From the NCBI GenBank assembly GCA_910585345.1, contig CAJUDS010000003.1, positions 1 through 64,000 of the forward strand: a stretch of 64,000 nt of DNA. The letters are read 5' to 3'. Shown in pieces: positions 44,321-52,938 of this stretch. A program made the position numbers and the translations under genes. The notes under the pieces are model-generated. The model did not search any database. It was not told where the DNA came from and worked only from the letters and a program-made list of their open reading frames with translations. The DNA is from an uncultured Lachnospiraceae bacterium (GTDB lineage: Bacteria > Bacillota > Clostridia > Lachnospirales > Lachnospiraceae). Every line of letters begins with the position of its first letter. Positions within the stretch are counted from its first letter, which is position 1.

Positions 44321-45130
44321 TTAATAAGAACTCATTGTATGATAAATCCTGATCTCGACCCTTCTGTTCTTTGCCCTGCCTTCCGGCGTGGAATTATCCG
44401 CTATCGGCACATACTCTCCTCTGCCGGAATGTTTGATCATCGCCGGGTCCAGACTGGTCGTTTCCGCAAAATAATCAAATACGGAAAGCGCTCTGGCGCT
44501 GCTGAGCTCATTGTTATTTGCAAAACGGGCGCTGCTGATTGGCACGTTATCCGTATGTCCTTCTATTTCAATAACACTTTCCCCATAACGCTCCAGAATC
44601 AGTCCCAGCTTATCCATCACCGGCAGCGCGTCTTCCTTCAGCTGCGCGCTTCCGGAATCAAACAAAAGCGCCCCCTTCAGAGAGAGCTGCACATACTGCG
44701 ATGTGACTTCCATATCGATCTCTTTGGACAGGCTCTGTTCTTCCATGGCCTCTTCTATCTTCTCGGCCAGTTCCTCGGACTTTTTCATTTTTTCGGCGTC
44801 CAGCGCTTCCGACATCTTTTCGATGGAATCCGTGTCGTCGGTTTCTCCCTCCGCCACCTTACCCATACTGCTTATAAAATCATCCAGCTCATTTAACTGG
44901 CTGACGCCATTGCTAATCAGCACGCCGTCTCCTATTGCAGTGGCTCCTGCCGAAAAGATACTGAAAGACTGCGAAAAAGAAGAGGCGATCAATTCAAATT
45001 TCTGGGCATCCACCGTAGACATGGAAAAAAGAAGTACAAAAAAGCATAACAAAAGATTCATCAGGTCGCTGAAAGTATTCATCCATGCGGGAGAACCTTT
45101 CGGCGGTTCCTCTTTTCTCTGTTTAGCCAT
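44321..45130 (-). CDS. motB: stator protein MotB
   Basis: A 269-aa stator subunit with a single membrane segment containing the proton- or sodium-conducting Asp (WMNTFSDLMNLLLCFFVLLF), then a plug/linker and an OmpA-like peptidoglycan-binding domain (VIEIEGHTDNVPI, SSARALSVFDYF, GRAKNRRVEIRI). The ATG at 45130 has GGAGGT upstream and overlaps the motA stop by 8 bp (ATGGCTAA). Confidence 0.95.
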   Translation of the reverse strand: MAKQRKEEPPKGSPAWMNTFSDLMNLLLCFFVLLFSMSTVDAQKFELIASSFSQSFSIFSAGATAIGDGVLISNGVSQLNELDDFISSMGKVAEGETDDTDSIEKMSEALDAEKMKKSEELAEKIEEAMEEQSLSKEIDMEVTSQYVQLSLKGALLFDSGSAQLKEDALPVMDKLGLILERYGESVIEIEGHTDNVPISSARFANNNELSSARALSVFDYFAETTSLDPAMIKHSGRGEYVPIADNSTPEGRAKNRRVEIRIYHTMSSY

Positions 45131-45917
45131 CTGCTTCACCTCCGCCGTCGTCTCCTGTGCTTCTGTCTTTCGGCGCCAGGAAGGATTTCAGTTTTTCCTC
45201 GATGACACGGGGATTCTCTCCTGCCTGAATAGAAAGAAGACCTTCTATCATAATCTCCTTCGCCTGTACTTCCATATTATTATTCACTTTCAGCTTACTT
45301 GCAACTGGTGTACAGATCCAGTTCGCAAGCAGCGAACCATACAGTGTGGTAATCAGGGCTACCGCCATGGCAGGACCGATCGAAGAAGGATCATTCATGT
45401 TCTGCAGCATCAGAATCAGGCCGATCAGGGTACCGATCATACCCCATGCGGGACCCATCGTCGCCACATCTTCCCAAAATCCTATTTTAGATTTATGGCG
45501 GTCGTCCATGCTGACAAGCTCCGTCTCCATAATAGCGCGCACCAGTTCAGGATCCGTACCGTCTACAATCAACAGTATCCCTTTCTTTAAAAACTCATCA
45601 TTCAGCTCCCCTGCGGCTTCTTCCAGAGAAAGGAGCCCTTCTTTTCTGGCCACATTAGACAAGTCTATGATCTTGGTAATGATGGCAGTCACTTCAAATA
45701 CCGGGGATTTCAGCGCCAGCGCAAAGCTTTTCAGACCGCCTATAAATTCATCCATCTTTTTGGAAGCCAGTATCGCAGAGAAGGAACCGCCGAATGTAAT
45801 AATGGCGGAAGCTGCGTCAAAGAAATACGGCACGCCCGCCGGTCCGGCATTACTCAGAATACCGAAAATAACCATACCAAAACAGAGGACCAAGCCTAAT
45901 ATTGATGCGATATCCAT
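45123..45917 (-). CDS. motA: stator protein MotA
   Basis: A 264-aa protein with four membrane segments and the MotA blocks SVFSAI-like FGGSFSAILASKKM, GPAWGMIGTLIGLILML and YGSLLANWICTPVA. The cytoplasmic loop that touches FliG carries charged residues between segments 2 and 3. With MotB it forms the ion-driven stator. In Bacillus motAB lie elsewhere; here they are inside the fla operon between flbD and fliL. Confidence 0.95.
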   Translation of the reverse strand: MDIASILGLVLCFGMVIFGILSNAGPAGVPYFFDAASAIITFGGSFSAILASKKMDEFIGGLKSFALALKSPVFEVTAIITKIIDLSNVARKEGLLSLEEAAGELNDEFLKKGILLIVDGTDPELVRAIMETELVSMDDRHKSKIGFWEDVATMGPAWGMIGTLIGLILMLQNMNDPSSIGPAMAVALITTLYGSLLANWICTPVASKLKVNNNMEVQAKEIMIEGLLSIQAGENPRVIEEKLKSFLAPKDRSTGDDGGGEADG

Positions 45918-45944
45918 TACTTATTCCACCCCTCTACCTTTGCG

Positions 45945-46130
45945 TTAGTGTGCAAAAATATCCTTTCTATACGATTTTACTAGATTTTTCACATCTTGTC
46001 TACTTTCTTTTACAATTATTTTTCTCCCTGTTGTAAACGACACCACCGTATCGGGCGTTTCCTCCACAAGCTCAATCAGGTCGCAGTTTACCAATATTTT
46101 CTGACCATTCATCTTTGTCAGTTCAATCAT
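45945..46130 (-). CDS. flbD: flagellar protein FlbD/SwrD
   Basis: A 61-aa protein of the FlbD family: MIELTKMNGQKILVNCDLIE, then TVVSFTTGRKIIVKES. In Bacillus the homologue SwrD increases motor power by helping stator assembly, which fits its place directly before motA here. The ATG at 46130 has GGGGAG 9 bases upstream; codons further upstream overlap an intercistronic hairpin. Confidence 0.9.
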   Translation of the reverse strand: MIELTKMNGQKILVNCDLIELVEETPDTVVSFTTGRKIIVKESRQDVKNLVKSYRKDIFAH

Positions 46131-46143
46131 CTGTCCATACTCC

Positions 46144-46216
46144 CCTTCGCCGCCAGACCGGCGGTTTTCCACACAGGAACAGAGGAACTATGCGCATAGC
46201 TCCCCCGTTGTTCCTG
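46144..46216 (-). promoter_or_regulatory. intercistronic hairpins between flgE and flbD
   Basis: CAGGAACA (46174-46181) and TGTTCCTG (46209-46216) close a long hairpin with the self-complementary CTATGCGCATAG (46188-46199) at its tip. A second GC-rich hairpin (CGCC-AGAC-CGGCG) follows toward flbD. They lack a T-run, so processing, partial attenuation or protection of the flgE messenger are more likely than full termination. Confidence 0.5.
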
Positions 46217-46235
46217 TTGCTTTTATTTCATTTTC

Positions 46236-48341
46236 TTATCGTTTCAGATTTACAAGTTCTTCCAGCAGCGTATCGGATACGGTAATGATACGGCTGTTCG
46301 CCTGGAATCCTCTCTGGGTTGTGATCATCTCCGTAAACTCCTGGGAAAGATCCACATTACTCATCTCCAGGGTTCCTGTCACCATACCGCCTGCTCCGTC
46401 CGCCGTAATGTCCACGCCCACACCATTGAACTCACCGGAGTTCAATGTGGCGGAATACAGATTTTCTCCTACCTTTTCAAGACCCGACGCATTGGCAAAT
46501 TTGGCGACTGCAATCTGGCCTAACAGTCTGGTCATACCGTTGTCATAGGTGGCATAGATTTCGCCGTTTTCCTGAATGGAAATGCCGTCCATAGCGCCAA
46601 TCTTACGTCCGGCGCCCAGTCCCTTATTCCTGCCGTCCTCACCGGAGGTGCCGGGCGTGCCGGACACCGTAGAGCTGCCGCCGTTATTAAACCACGTCAC
46701 ATTCGTCCAGTCGATATTGATATCCGAGAAGTTAGCCAGGGAAGTCGTCCCTCCGGCTCCTCCTGCAGCCGTATTAAAGTCCAGCGTCACACTGTCCGCG
46801 TTATTGATGGAAATAAATTTCCCGGTATCCGTGTTAAACCGCAGCATATTGCCATGGTAAGTTGTGACCGTTGTTACCTGCGCCTGCCCGTCGGTCGCCA
46901 CATCAAATGTATAGCGCTTGTTCGGATCGGAGGTGTCCACTCCATATGCCTCGGCCTGTGTGATATCGGCCACAAATTCTGTACCGTTATAGTCTGCAAC
47001 CTTGCCCGTTGTAAATTCAGACTCCACATAGAAGGTCACGTCGCCGTCGGCGTTCATTGTAATACCCTTTACCGTACCTCCTGTTTTTCCAAGCGCCGCA
47101 TCCCACAGCGCCCGATCGGCATCCGTCGCCGGGTTATTCGGCAGCGCTACCCCGTCCTTTTCATAGTGCGCCGGAATTGTTTTCGTCGGGTCCGCCGGAT
47201 CCGTCGTCTCCTCTACATAAATCAAGTTATAAGGTTCTTTCGTCAGCTTGCTCCTTGTTACAGTGCCTTCACCGCCCAGTTTAATCTTAGTGCCTGCGGC
47301 AATATCTTTCTGCGGAGCTGCCGCCGTACCTGTCAGTCCGTCAGGCGCTTTTCTATGCGCTTCATCAAAATTACCGCTGCCGTCAAACACCTGTGGCGGA
47401 ATGTAATAGGTTACGCCGCTCAGAGCCACTTGCTTATAATCACCAAACAACTCGTCGTACTCCACGGTCTTCGTGTACGTTCCTTCAGTCCCTGCCGGGG
47501 AACCTGCTGCAGGCGGCGTATAATGCGCGCCTGTAATGAGCTGGCGCAGCTCCGTTACACTCGTTGTATTATCCTGTCCAAAGCTGGCAATGTCGCTGAT
47601 ATTATTGACACCGTAGACATCCACAAGGGAATCGCCGTTGGAATCGATAATATCCGCCAGTCCTACTACGTATTCACCCTTTGTTTCCGTCGCATGGATG
47701 GCAAATTTCGCCGTATAGGTGTAACCAAGCGCATCATAAAAGCTCAGGTTCAGCGTCTTGCCGGAACTTGTCGTAGCATCCGGTTCATTCCTGTCCAGTA
47801 TCCCGTCTACATAGGCTTCTGTTGTTGATTCCGGCGGATACGTCATATTGGCGGTTGTCATAACGCGCAGCGCCGATACGGTATCCTGGTGAATCGTCTG
47901 TGTCGCCTGGTCAACGCCCCAGCCCATGACATTATAGCCATTGGATGTCATAGCCAGATTACCCGCCGCATCGACATAAAAGGAACCGTCTCTTGTAAAA
48001 TAATTGCTCTTACCGTCGTTAACGATAAAAAATGCATCTCCCTTGATTCTCACATCAAACGGATTGCCCGTAGACTGCGCAGCGCCGGCCGCCGTAATAT
48101 TGGTATTGATCGCCGCGGACTGTACGCCCAGACCAATCTGTCTGGCATTGATACCTGCCCGGCCTGTCTGTGCATTAGGCCCGGATGCCTTGGATGTTGT
48201 CTGGTAAAGCAGTTCACTGAAATTCACCGAACTGGATTTATATGCCGTCGTATTGACATTGGCAATATTGTTACCGATTACATCCATCTTTGTCTGGTGG
48301 GTTTTCAGTCCTGCCACACCAGAGAACATTGATCTCATCAT
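46236..48341 (-). CDS. flgE: flagellar hook protein FlgE
   Basis: This 701-aa hook protein starts MRSMFSGVAGLKTHQTKMDV, has the NIANVNTTAYKSS rod/hook motif, and ends with SNVDLSQEFTEMITTQRGFQ and SRIITVSDTLLEELVNLKR. Those ends are highly conserved and form the inner D0/D1 domains. The centre (about 250-560) is a long, Gly/Thr/Asp-rich insertion, so the protein is nearly twice the length of typical FlgE; it forms surface domains of the hook. Start 48341 or the next codon. Confidence 0.95.
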   Translation of the reverse strand: MMRSMFSGVAGLKTHQTKMDVIGNNIANVNTTAYKSSSVNFSELLYQTTSKASGPNAQTGRAGINARQIGLGVQSAAINTNITAAGAAQSTGNPFDVRIKGDAFFIVNDGKSNYFTRDGSFYVDAAGNLAMTSNGYNVMGWGVDQATQTIHQDTVSALRVMTTANMTYPPESTTEAYVDGILDRNEPDATTSSGKTLNLSFYDALGYTYTAKFAIHATETKGEYVVGLADIIDSNGDSLVDVYGVNNISDIASFGQDNTTSVTELRQLITGAHYTPPAAGSPAGTEGTYTKTVEYDELFGDYKQVALSGVTYYIPPQVFDGSGNFDEAHRKAPDGLTGTAAAPQKDIAAGTKIKLGGEGTVTRSKLTKEPYNLIYVEETTDPADPTKTIPAHYEKDGVALPNNPATDADRALWDAALGKTGGTVKGITMNADGDVTFYVESEFTTGKVADYNGTEFVADITQAEAYGVDTSDPNKRYTFDVATDGQAQVTTVTTYHGNMLRFNTDTGKFISINNADSVTLDFNTAAGGAGGTTSLANFSDINIDWTNVTWFNNGGSSTVSGTPGTSGEDGRNKGLGAGRKIGAMDGISIQENGEIYATYDNGMTRLLGQIAVAKFANASGLEKVGENLYSATLNSGEFNGVGVDITADGAGGMVTGTLEMSNVDLSQEFTEMITTQRGFQANSRIITVSDTLLEELVNLKR

Positions 48342-48428
48342 AGTTAATATGACCTCCTGTTTTTATCATGGGGAATCTGTTTCTTGTTCCGTCAGTCAGT
48401 CGGGAACAGCAGCCTCCTTCAGGTCCGG

Positions 48429-48830
48429 CTACATAATCACTGCCCCATCGATATTGGTAAATATATTGGTTTGTGTGTCTGTCTGATCCATCGCCGTCAC
48501 CACTGTCTGGTTCGGTACGTTGACGATGAATGCCAGCTGGTCTACGATCACCAGCGACTCTCTGATTCCTTTCGCACCGGCTTTCTGCGTTCCATCGCTC
48601 AGACGCTCCATCTGTTCGTCCGTAAGCCTGATATTTCTGTCCGCCAGCCTGCCTGCCGCATGTTTGGAAAATTTCAGGCCGCCATCCGCCGCGCCTGTCT
48701 TTCCCGCCAGAATATCCTGAAAAGACATCCCGTCTGCCTGACCCTGCGTTCTGCCTGCCGCGGTTTTCTGATGGTAAAACTGATCCTGGAACTGCAGTGG
48801 GGAAAGGTATTGGCCGTTTTGCACCTTCAC
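48429..48830 (-). CDS. flagellar operon protein (TIGR02530 type)
   Basis: A 133-aa protein matching the small flagellar operon family found between flgD and flgE in Firmicutes: FSKHAAGRLADRNIRLTDEQ and ALVIVDQLAFIVNVPNQTVV-like sequence (here ESLVIVDQLAFIVNVPN) are its core, ending in NIFTNIDGAVIM. The function is not established; it may be a hook-assembly helper. Co-transcribed, 28 bp after flgD. Confidence 0.88.
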   Translation of the reverse strand: MKVQNGQYLSPLQFQDQFYHQKTAAGRTQGQADGMSFQDILAGKTGAADGGLKFSKHAAGRLADRNIRLTDEQMERLSDGTQKAGAKGIRESLVIVDQLAFIVNVPNQTVVTAMDQTDTQTNIFTNIDGAVIM

Positions 48831-48858
48831 TGCTTTCTCTCCTTTTATTCAGATAGTT

Positions 48859-49851
48859 TTAGACTGTCTCTGCGGTTTCTTCCGTCTCATCCGGCTCCTG
48901 TGTCCGGTCGGTTTCTTCCGCATTGCCGCCCGTTCCGTCTACTTTGTCCGCATTGTCGGTTTCTTCGTTTTTACCTGTCTCTTCCGTTTTTCCGGTTTCT
49001 TCCGTTTTATCTGTTTCTTCCGTCTTTCCGGTTTCTTCCGTCTTTTCGGTTTCCTCGGTTTTACCTGTCTCCTCCGTTTTTCCGGTTTCCTCGGTTTTAC
49101 CGGTCTCTTCCGTTTTTCCGGTTTCCTCGGTTTTTCCGGTTTCTTCCGTTTTGCCGCCTTCTTCCGTCTTATCATTTTCCTGCGAGCCGTTTGTCTTGTC
49201 GTCCTCTTCCTCTTTATTCTTCTTCAGAACTTCAATACGGTTGGCATAATTGTTGATCTTATCCTGATTCTCTTTCGTAATAAAGGTCTTCTGGTAATCT
49301 GTCATGCTGTCAAAGGTCTTTTTGAGCTTTGTAATATCTTCCTCATTGTCAAGCGTCACTTTGGAAAGCGCCGGCAGCTTATTCAAGCCTACGGTCCAGT
49401 CATATGCCATATTATAGGCATCCCAATACTGGGAATCATAAATGCTGTCTACATCATCCAGCGGATAAGTGTCTCCGTTCACCGATACATACGCCTTGCC
49501 ATTCTGGTATGTGACAAAATCCACTTTACCCTGTATCAAGCCGGAACTGCCTGTTTTGGCGTCTGTCGTCCTCACATAGACTTCCTGTCCGACAAGCGCC
49601 GATGCCCTCTGCATCTCCATGGAACCGCGCATGTTCTGCATCTCTTCCAAACTGGAAAATGTTGCCAACTGTGAAATATATTCCGTATTGGAAGTCGGCT
49701 CCAGCGGATCCTGATATTTCATCTGCGCTACAAGAAGCTGCAAAAATGCCTCTTTGTCAAGCGTACTGTTACTTTTTTTGGATTCTTCTGACTTTGTAGC
49801 CTCTGTCACATCCACAATCTCGCCATTTTTTACAGGCGCTACTAAACTCAT
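48859..49851 (-). CDS. flgD: hook capping protein FlgD with acidic repeat tail
   Basis: The N-terminal part (residues about 25-90) is the FlgD cap domain: LDKEAFLQLLVAQMKYQDPL and SQLATFSSLEEMQNM are diagnostic. A middle domain follows (SALVGQEVYVRTTD). The C-terminal third is a Glu/Thr/Lys-rich tail with eleven hexapeptides of the GKTEET type (residues 233-298), not usual for FlgD. The protein is 330 aa. The ATG at 49851 has GGGAGG upstream. The extended tail might be secreted with the cap or contact other parts. Confidence 0.93.
   Translation of the reverse strand: MSLVAPVKNGEIVDVTEATKSEESKKSNSTLDKEAFLQLLVAQMKYQDPLEPTSNTEYISQLATFSSLEEMQNMRGSMEMQRASALVGQEVYVRTTDAKTGSSGLIQGKVDFVTYQNGKAYVSVNGDTYPLDDVDSIYDSQYWDAYNMAYDWTVGLNKLPALSKVTLDNEEDITKLKKTFDSMTDYQKTFITKENQDKINNYANRIEVLKKNKEEEDDKTNGSQENDKTEEGGKTEETGKTEETGKTEETGKTEETGKTEETGKTEETEKTEETGKTEETDKTEETGKTEETGKNEETDNADKVDGTGGNAEETDRTQEPDETEETAETV
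48958..49155. repeat. 18-nt tandem repeat in flgD, eleven copies
   Basis: Eleven head-to-tail 18-nt units encode (G/E/D)K(T/N)EET hexapeptides. Third-base changes make the DNA units less uniform than the peptide, so the peptide pattern itself appears to be under selection. Confidence 0.9.
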
Positions 49852-49864
49852 GCTTTTTCCTCCC

Positions 49865-51319
49865 TTACGCCATATAATCAACTGTATTGCCGTTTTGCTC
49901 CATCATTTCCGCCGCAATACGGTCTTCTTCGGAAAATTCCATATCATCCAGCGGAATGTCTCCGTCAAGCCGGATCCTGCGCGTGCTCTTTTTCTTCGGC
50001 TCTTCATATCTCGAACCGTTCTCTCCGTTTTCTGCAAAACTTCTGTTAAACTCATGGCTCGCAACGGTCACTTCCACCGCCTCTACTTTGATACCCTGAT
50101 CGCTTAAGTTTTCCTTCAACTGAGTCGCCTGCGCCTCCAGCACTGATTTCACCGCCTCATTTTCAGCTATGAACTGCGCCGTCACAGCGCCTTCCCGGGC
50201 TGAGAGATGAATATGCAGCGTACCCAGCGTCTCCGGCTGCAGCTGCAGCTCTAACTGCGTCATTTCAGACTTGACTTCCACTTTCATGTACTCAGTAACC
50301 TGGTTCATGATATCGTCTGCGCGTACTGTTTCAAAAGGAATCTCCGTCCGGCTGTCCGCCGTGCCCGTATCCCATATATCCATCCCGTTGCGGCTCCATC
50401 CCGGCAGAAAATGGTTCTGTTTTCCTCCTTCGGCCTCCCGGTCTGCCCCGGCATCCTTCTTACCGGTCTTCACTCCGGTCTCTACTGCTTTCTCCGTTCT
50501 CTCGGCTTCTTGCAGAGAAGTTTCCAGCGACTTTTCACCGATATCTGTTCCCGGCTCCTTCTCGCCGGCATCCTCCGGCTTCGCAGCGCCCGCCTGCTCC
50601 TGTATTCCGGCCTCCTGTTCCAATACCACGACAGGTATCTCATTGTCTGGCATTGCCTGGTCGACAACCTCCATCGTTTCCGGCTGCAGACTGTTTTCCA
50701 TCTTCTGCAAAAGCGCCGCCACCTCGGCATCCTCCATGCCAAGCTGTGCCTTCACATCCGACAACACCGTCTCCGCCGCGCTCTTCAGATTCTGTATGCT
50801 CTCATACAACTGCGCATTGGTCAGTACACACAACTCATCCGTTTCTCCGGCTGCGGCAACCGCTATCGCCTGCATGACATCGGGCTGCAGCAAATCCGCT
50901 TCTGTCAGTCCCAGCTCCTCCATGACGGCATCCAATTGTTCCGCAGAAATGCCAAGTTCCTCCTGAATCGCCGTTTTTACTTCTGCGATGGCGCCCGCAA
51001 GAATCTCCTGTACCGTTTCATCTGCTTCTGCCGCTTCCTCTTCCGGATCGGAAATCTTCTCTTCCTGCGCAGCAATTTCCTGGTCGGCAGCATCCGATGT
51101 TTCCTTGATCCCGCTGCGCTCTACCTTAACAGGCGTTCGGGCAGAAGTTCCCTGCACATCTTTTTCGGGCTGTTGCATCTGACTGCCCGGATTCTGGGAT
51201 GTGCGGCTCATAACCTGCGAAAATCCAACGTCCGGAATGACATTTTTACTGCCGGCTGCACTGACATTTGCACCGCCCAGCAGCAAACCGGCTGCTTGTG
51301 TTACACTTGTGCTGGTCAT
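49865..51319 (-). CDS. fliK: flagellar hook-length control protein FliK
   Basis: The 484-aa FliK has a long, low-complexity Glu/Ala-rich N-terminal ruler region and a conserved C-terminal domain with MTQLELQLQPETLGTLHIHL, then ITAQFI-like VTAQFIAENEAVKSVLEAQ and LKENLSDQGIKVEAVEVTVA. It measures the hook and triggers the FlhB switch. It is separated from the upstream motE-like gene by about 200 bp of hairpins. Confidence 0.9.
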   Translation of the reverse strand: MTSTSVTQAAGLLLGGANVSAAGSKNVIPDVGFSQVMSRTSQNPGSQMQQPEKDVQGTSARTPVKVERSGIKETSDAADQEIAAQEEKISDPEEEAAEADETVQEILAGAIAEVKTAIQEELGISAEQLDAVMEELGLTEADLLQPDVMQAIAVAAAGETDELCVLTNAQLYESIQNLKSAAETVLSDVKAQLGMEDAEVAALLQKMENSLQPETMEVVDQAMPDNEIPVVVLEQEAGIQEQAGAAKPEDAGEKEPGTDIGEKSLETSLQEAERTEKAVETGVKTGKKDAGADREAEGGKQNHFLPGWSRNGMDIWDTGTADSRTEIPFETVRADDIMNQVTEYMKVEVKSEMTQLELQLQPETLGTLHIHLSAREGAVTAQFIAENEAVKSVLEAQATQLKENLSDQGIKVEAVEVTVASHEFNRSFAENGENGSRYEEPKKKSTRRIRLDGDIPLDDMEFSEEDRIAAEMMEQNGNTVDYMA

Positions 51320-51364
51320 TTTCTTCCTCCTTCCTTAAATTATCAAAGTACTGATTTATTATCA

Positions 51365-51499
51365 GTAAACGACAAAAATACTTGCCGTTTACCAGAATAG
51401 ATGCACGCGTCCGCATAAAGAATTTTGCTGCATTCGCAGCATGCGGACGGCGCAAACGGAAACGGCCAAAGTCGTTTCCTAATATATACAAAGTATATA
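51365..51499 (-). promoter_or_regulatory. cluster of inverted repeats between motE-like gene and fliK
   Basis: Four consecutive inverted repeats occupy the only large gap inside the flagellar operon. They are GTAAACG/CGTTTAC (51365-51392), CGTCCGCAT/ATGCGGACG (51408-51449) with a nested GCTGC-ATTC-GCAGC (51427-51440), GGAAACG/CGTTTCC (51458-51479) and ATATATAC-AAA-GTATATAT (51481-51499). None has a proper T-run. They may form a structured intercistronic RNA. Confidence 0.6.
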
Positions 51500-51520
51500 T
51501 CGGCATGTTATGTACTGCAA

Positions 51521-52417
51521 TTAAGATTCTGGATCCATGATTTTGGTCAGACGGGCCGCCACTTCCGCGTCCATAACCCCCAGTATTTTGCCTCTGTCTG
51601 CCGCATCCATAGTGCCCAGTATTTTTGCCGCCAAATCAAGATCGTTCTGCATCGCTTCAAAAATAGCCGCCGCTTCTTTGGGCTTCATCTCTGCATATGC
51701 ATTGGCATAATCCTGAATCTTACTGTCGACCTGCTGCTGCGCTACAACCTGCTTATAGAGATTTTCCGCCGTAGCCGGATCCATGGATTCATAATACTTT
51801 ATAAAAGCATCTGCCCCTGGCCCTTTGTCAGCATAGACAACTTCATTATAAAATTCATTTTTAATATTTTCAAAGGCCACCTGATTATCCTCAAACGTCT
51901 GCAGCCGTTCGATCTCCGCTTCCAGCTCCCTGACACGGTCTTCCGTACTGGCGGTACCGGACTGCGCATTCTCCAATTCCAATTCCAGCCGTCTGATCTG
52001 TTCCACCGCATCTTTTAAATCTGTGTATCCGCCGTACTCCTCCGCGTCAGCACCGCCGGGCTGCGCCATCTTTTCGGCCGGAAGTATTTTATTCACAACC
52101 GGTACATTCTGCAGCACCGGCCGCAAAACCGTAGAGCCGAATCCGCCCACATCCAGTTTAATCAAAAGTCCCAGGATAGCAATCCAGACCACAACGATAA
52201 TAAAGGTCACAAGCATAATGGGCGCGGAGCCGCCTTCAGATTCTCCGTCTATCTCTTCTTCCTGGGCATCGAGCTCCCTGGCCCGCCGTTTTGCCTCTTT
52301 CTTCTGGGCCTTCTGCTCCGCCTTCAGCTTTTTCTTTTCTTCCTTCAGACGCTTTTTATCGTTGATCGTTTCCGTATTCTCAAGTTCGGTTTCCTGCGTT
52401 GTTCTCTTTCCTGCCAT
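51521..52417 (-). CDS. MotE/YlxF-like flagellar protein
   Basis: A 298-aa protein with a highly charged N-terminal cytoplasmic part (lysine/glutamate coiled coil), one membrane segment (APIMLVTFIIVVVWIAILG) and an extracytoplasmic coiled coil (about 125-175). The C-terminal MgtE-N/MotE-like domain carries YYESMDPATAENLYKQVV and the repeated AAAIFEAMQNDLDLAAKIL and MDAADRGKILGVM units. In Bacillus the equivalent gene is ylxF, between fliJ and fliK; MotE proteins act as chaperones of stator or hook parts. Confidence 0.8.
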   Translation of the reverse strand: MAGKRTTQETELENTETINDKKRLKEEKKKLKAEQKAQKKEAKRRARELDAQEEEIDGESEGGSAPIMLVTFIIVVVWIAILGLLIKLDVGGFGSTVLRPVLQNVPVVNKILPAEKMAQPGGADAEEYGGYTDLKDAVEQIRRLELELENAQSGTASTEDRVRELEAEIERLQTFEDNQVAFENIKNEFYNEVVYADKGPGADAFIKYYESMDPATAENLYKQVVAQQQVDSKIQDYANAYAEMKPKEAAAIFEAMQNDLDLAAKILGTMDAADRGKILGVMDAEVAARLTKIMDPES

Positions 52418-52463
52418 ATTCTCCCCGGCGTCTTATCCGCCGCTCCTGCCTCTCCATCTATAT

Positions 52464-52931
52464 CTATGCTTCGGCCGCCGTCTCTGCGATCTTCTTCTGC
52501 CCATAAGTATAACTGGTCAGCTCGTCGATCTCGCGGCTCTCACGCGCCTTTTCCTCACCCATAAACACTTCAAAGGCATTTTCCCGCAGTTTTTCCTGAA
52601 TCTTTCTCTCTTGAATAGACTCCTGCAGCTTCTGCCTTTCTTCTTCTACCTTTTTCTCTGCCTTCTCTATTTCCAGCATCTGCACGTCAATAAATTCATC
52701 CATGCGCAGAATCGCCTCATTGTTTTCCCGGATTTCCCGCAAATGCAGTGTATCGCGAAGCGATCCCCTGGCCTGTTCTTCATAATTTGCTTTCCGCCGC
52801 TGCAGCCGGTCCAGCGTTTCCTCTTCTTCCCGCAGTCTGACCATAGCCATGCCGAAGTCCATCCGTGCCTGCTCTTCCAGCTTTTCCTTGATATTCAGGA
52901 TATTCTGCATCCTGTATATAAACTTTGACAT
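52464..52931 (-). CDS. fliJ: flagellar export chaperone FliJ
   Basis: A 155-aa, almost entirely coiled-coil protein (FIYRMQNILNIKEKLEEQAR at the start) of normal FliJ length. It forms the central stalk of the FliI ATPase ring. It begins 7 bp after the fliI stop. Confidence 0.88.
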   Translation of the reverse strand: MSKFIYRMQNILNIKEKLEEQARMDFGMAMVRLREEEETLDRLQRRKANYEEQARGSLRDTLHLREIRENNEAILRMDEFIDVQMLEIEKAEKKVEEERQKLQESIQERKIQEKLRENAFEVFMGEEKARESREIDELTSYTYGQKKIAETAAEA

Positions 52932-52938
52932 CTGTCAT

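Noticed and set aside
48939..49249. Possible CRISPR-like array in the flgD region, and frames of the same repeat in other frames
   Set aside because: The units are contiguous 18-nt coding repeats without spacers, explained by the GKTEET tail of FlgD.
48384..49256. Long plus-strand frame opposite flgD
   Set aside because: Phe/Leu/Arg-rich shadow of the acidic repeat on the other strand.
51246..51506. 86-codon frame over the fliK upstream hairpins
   Set aside because: Overlaps fliK out of frame and is generated by inverted repeats. No homology or ribosome site.
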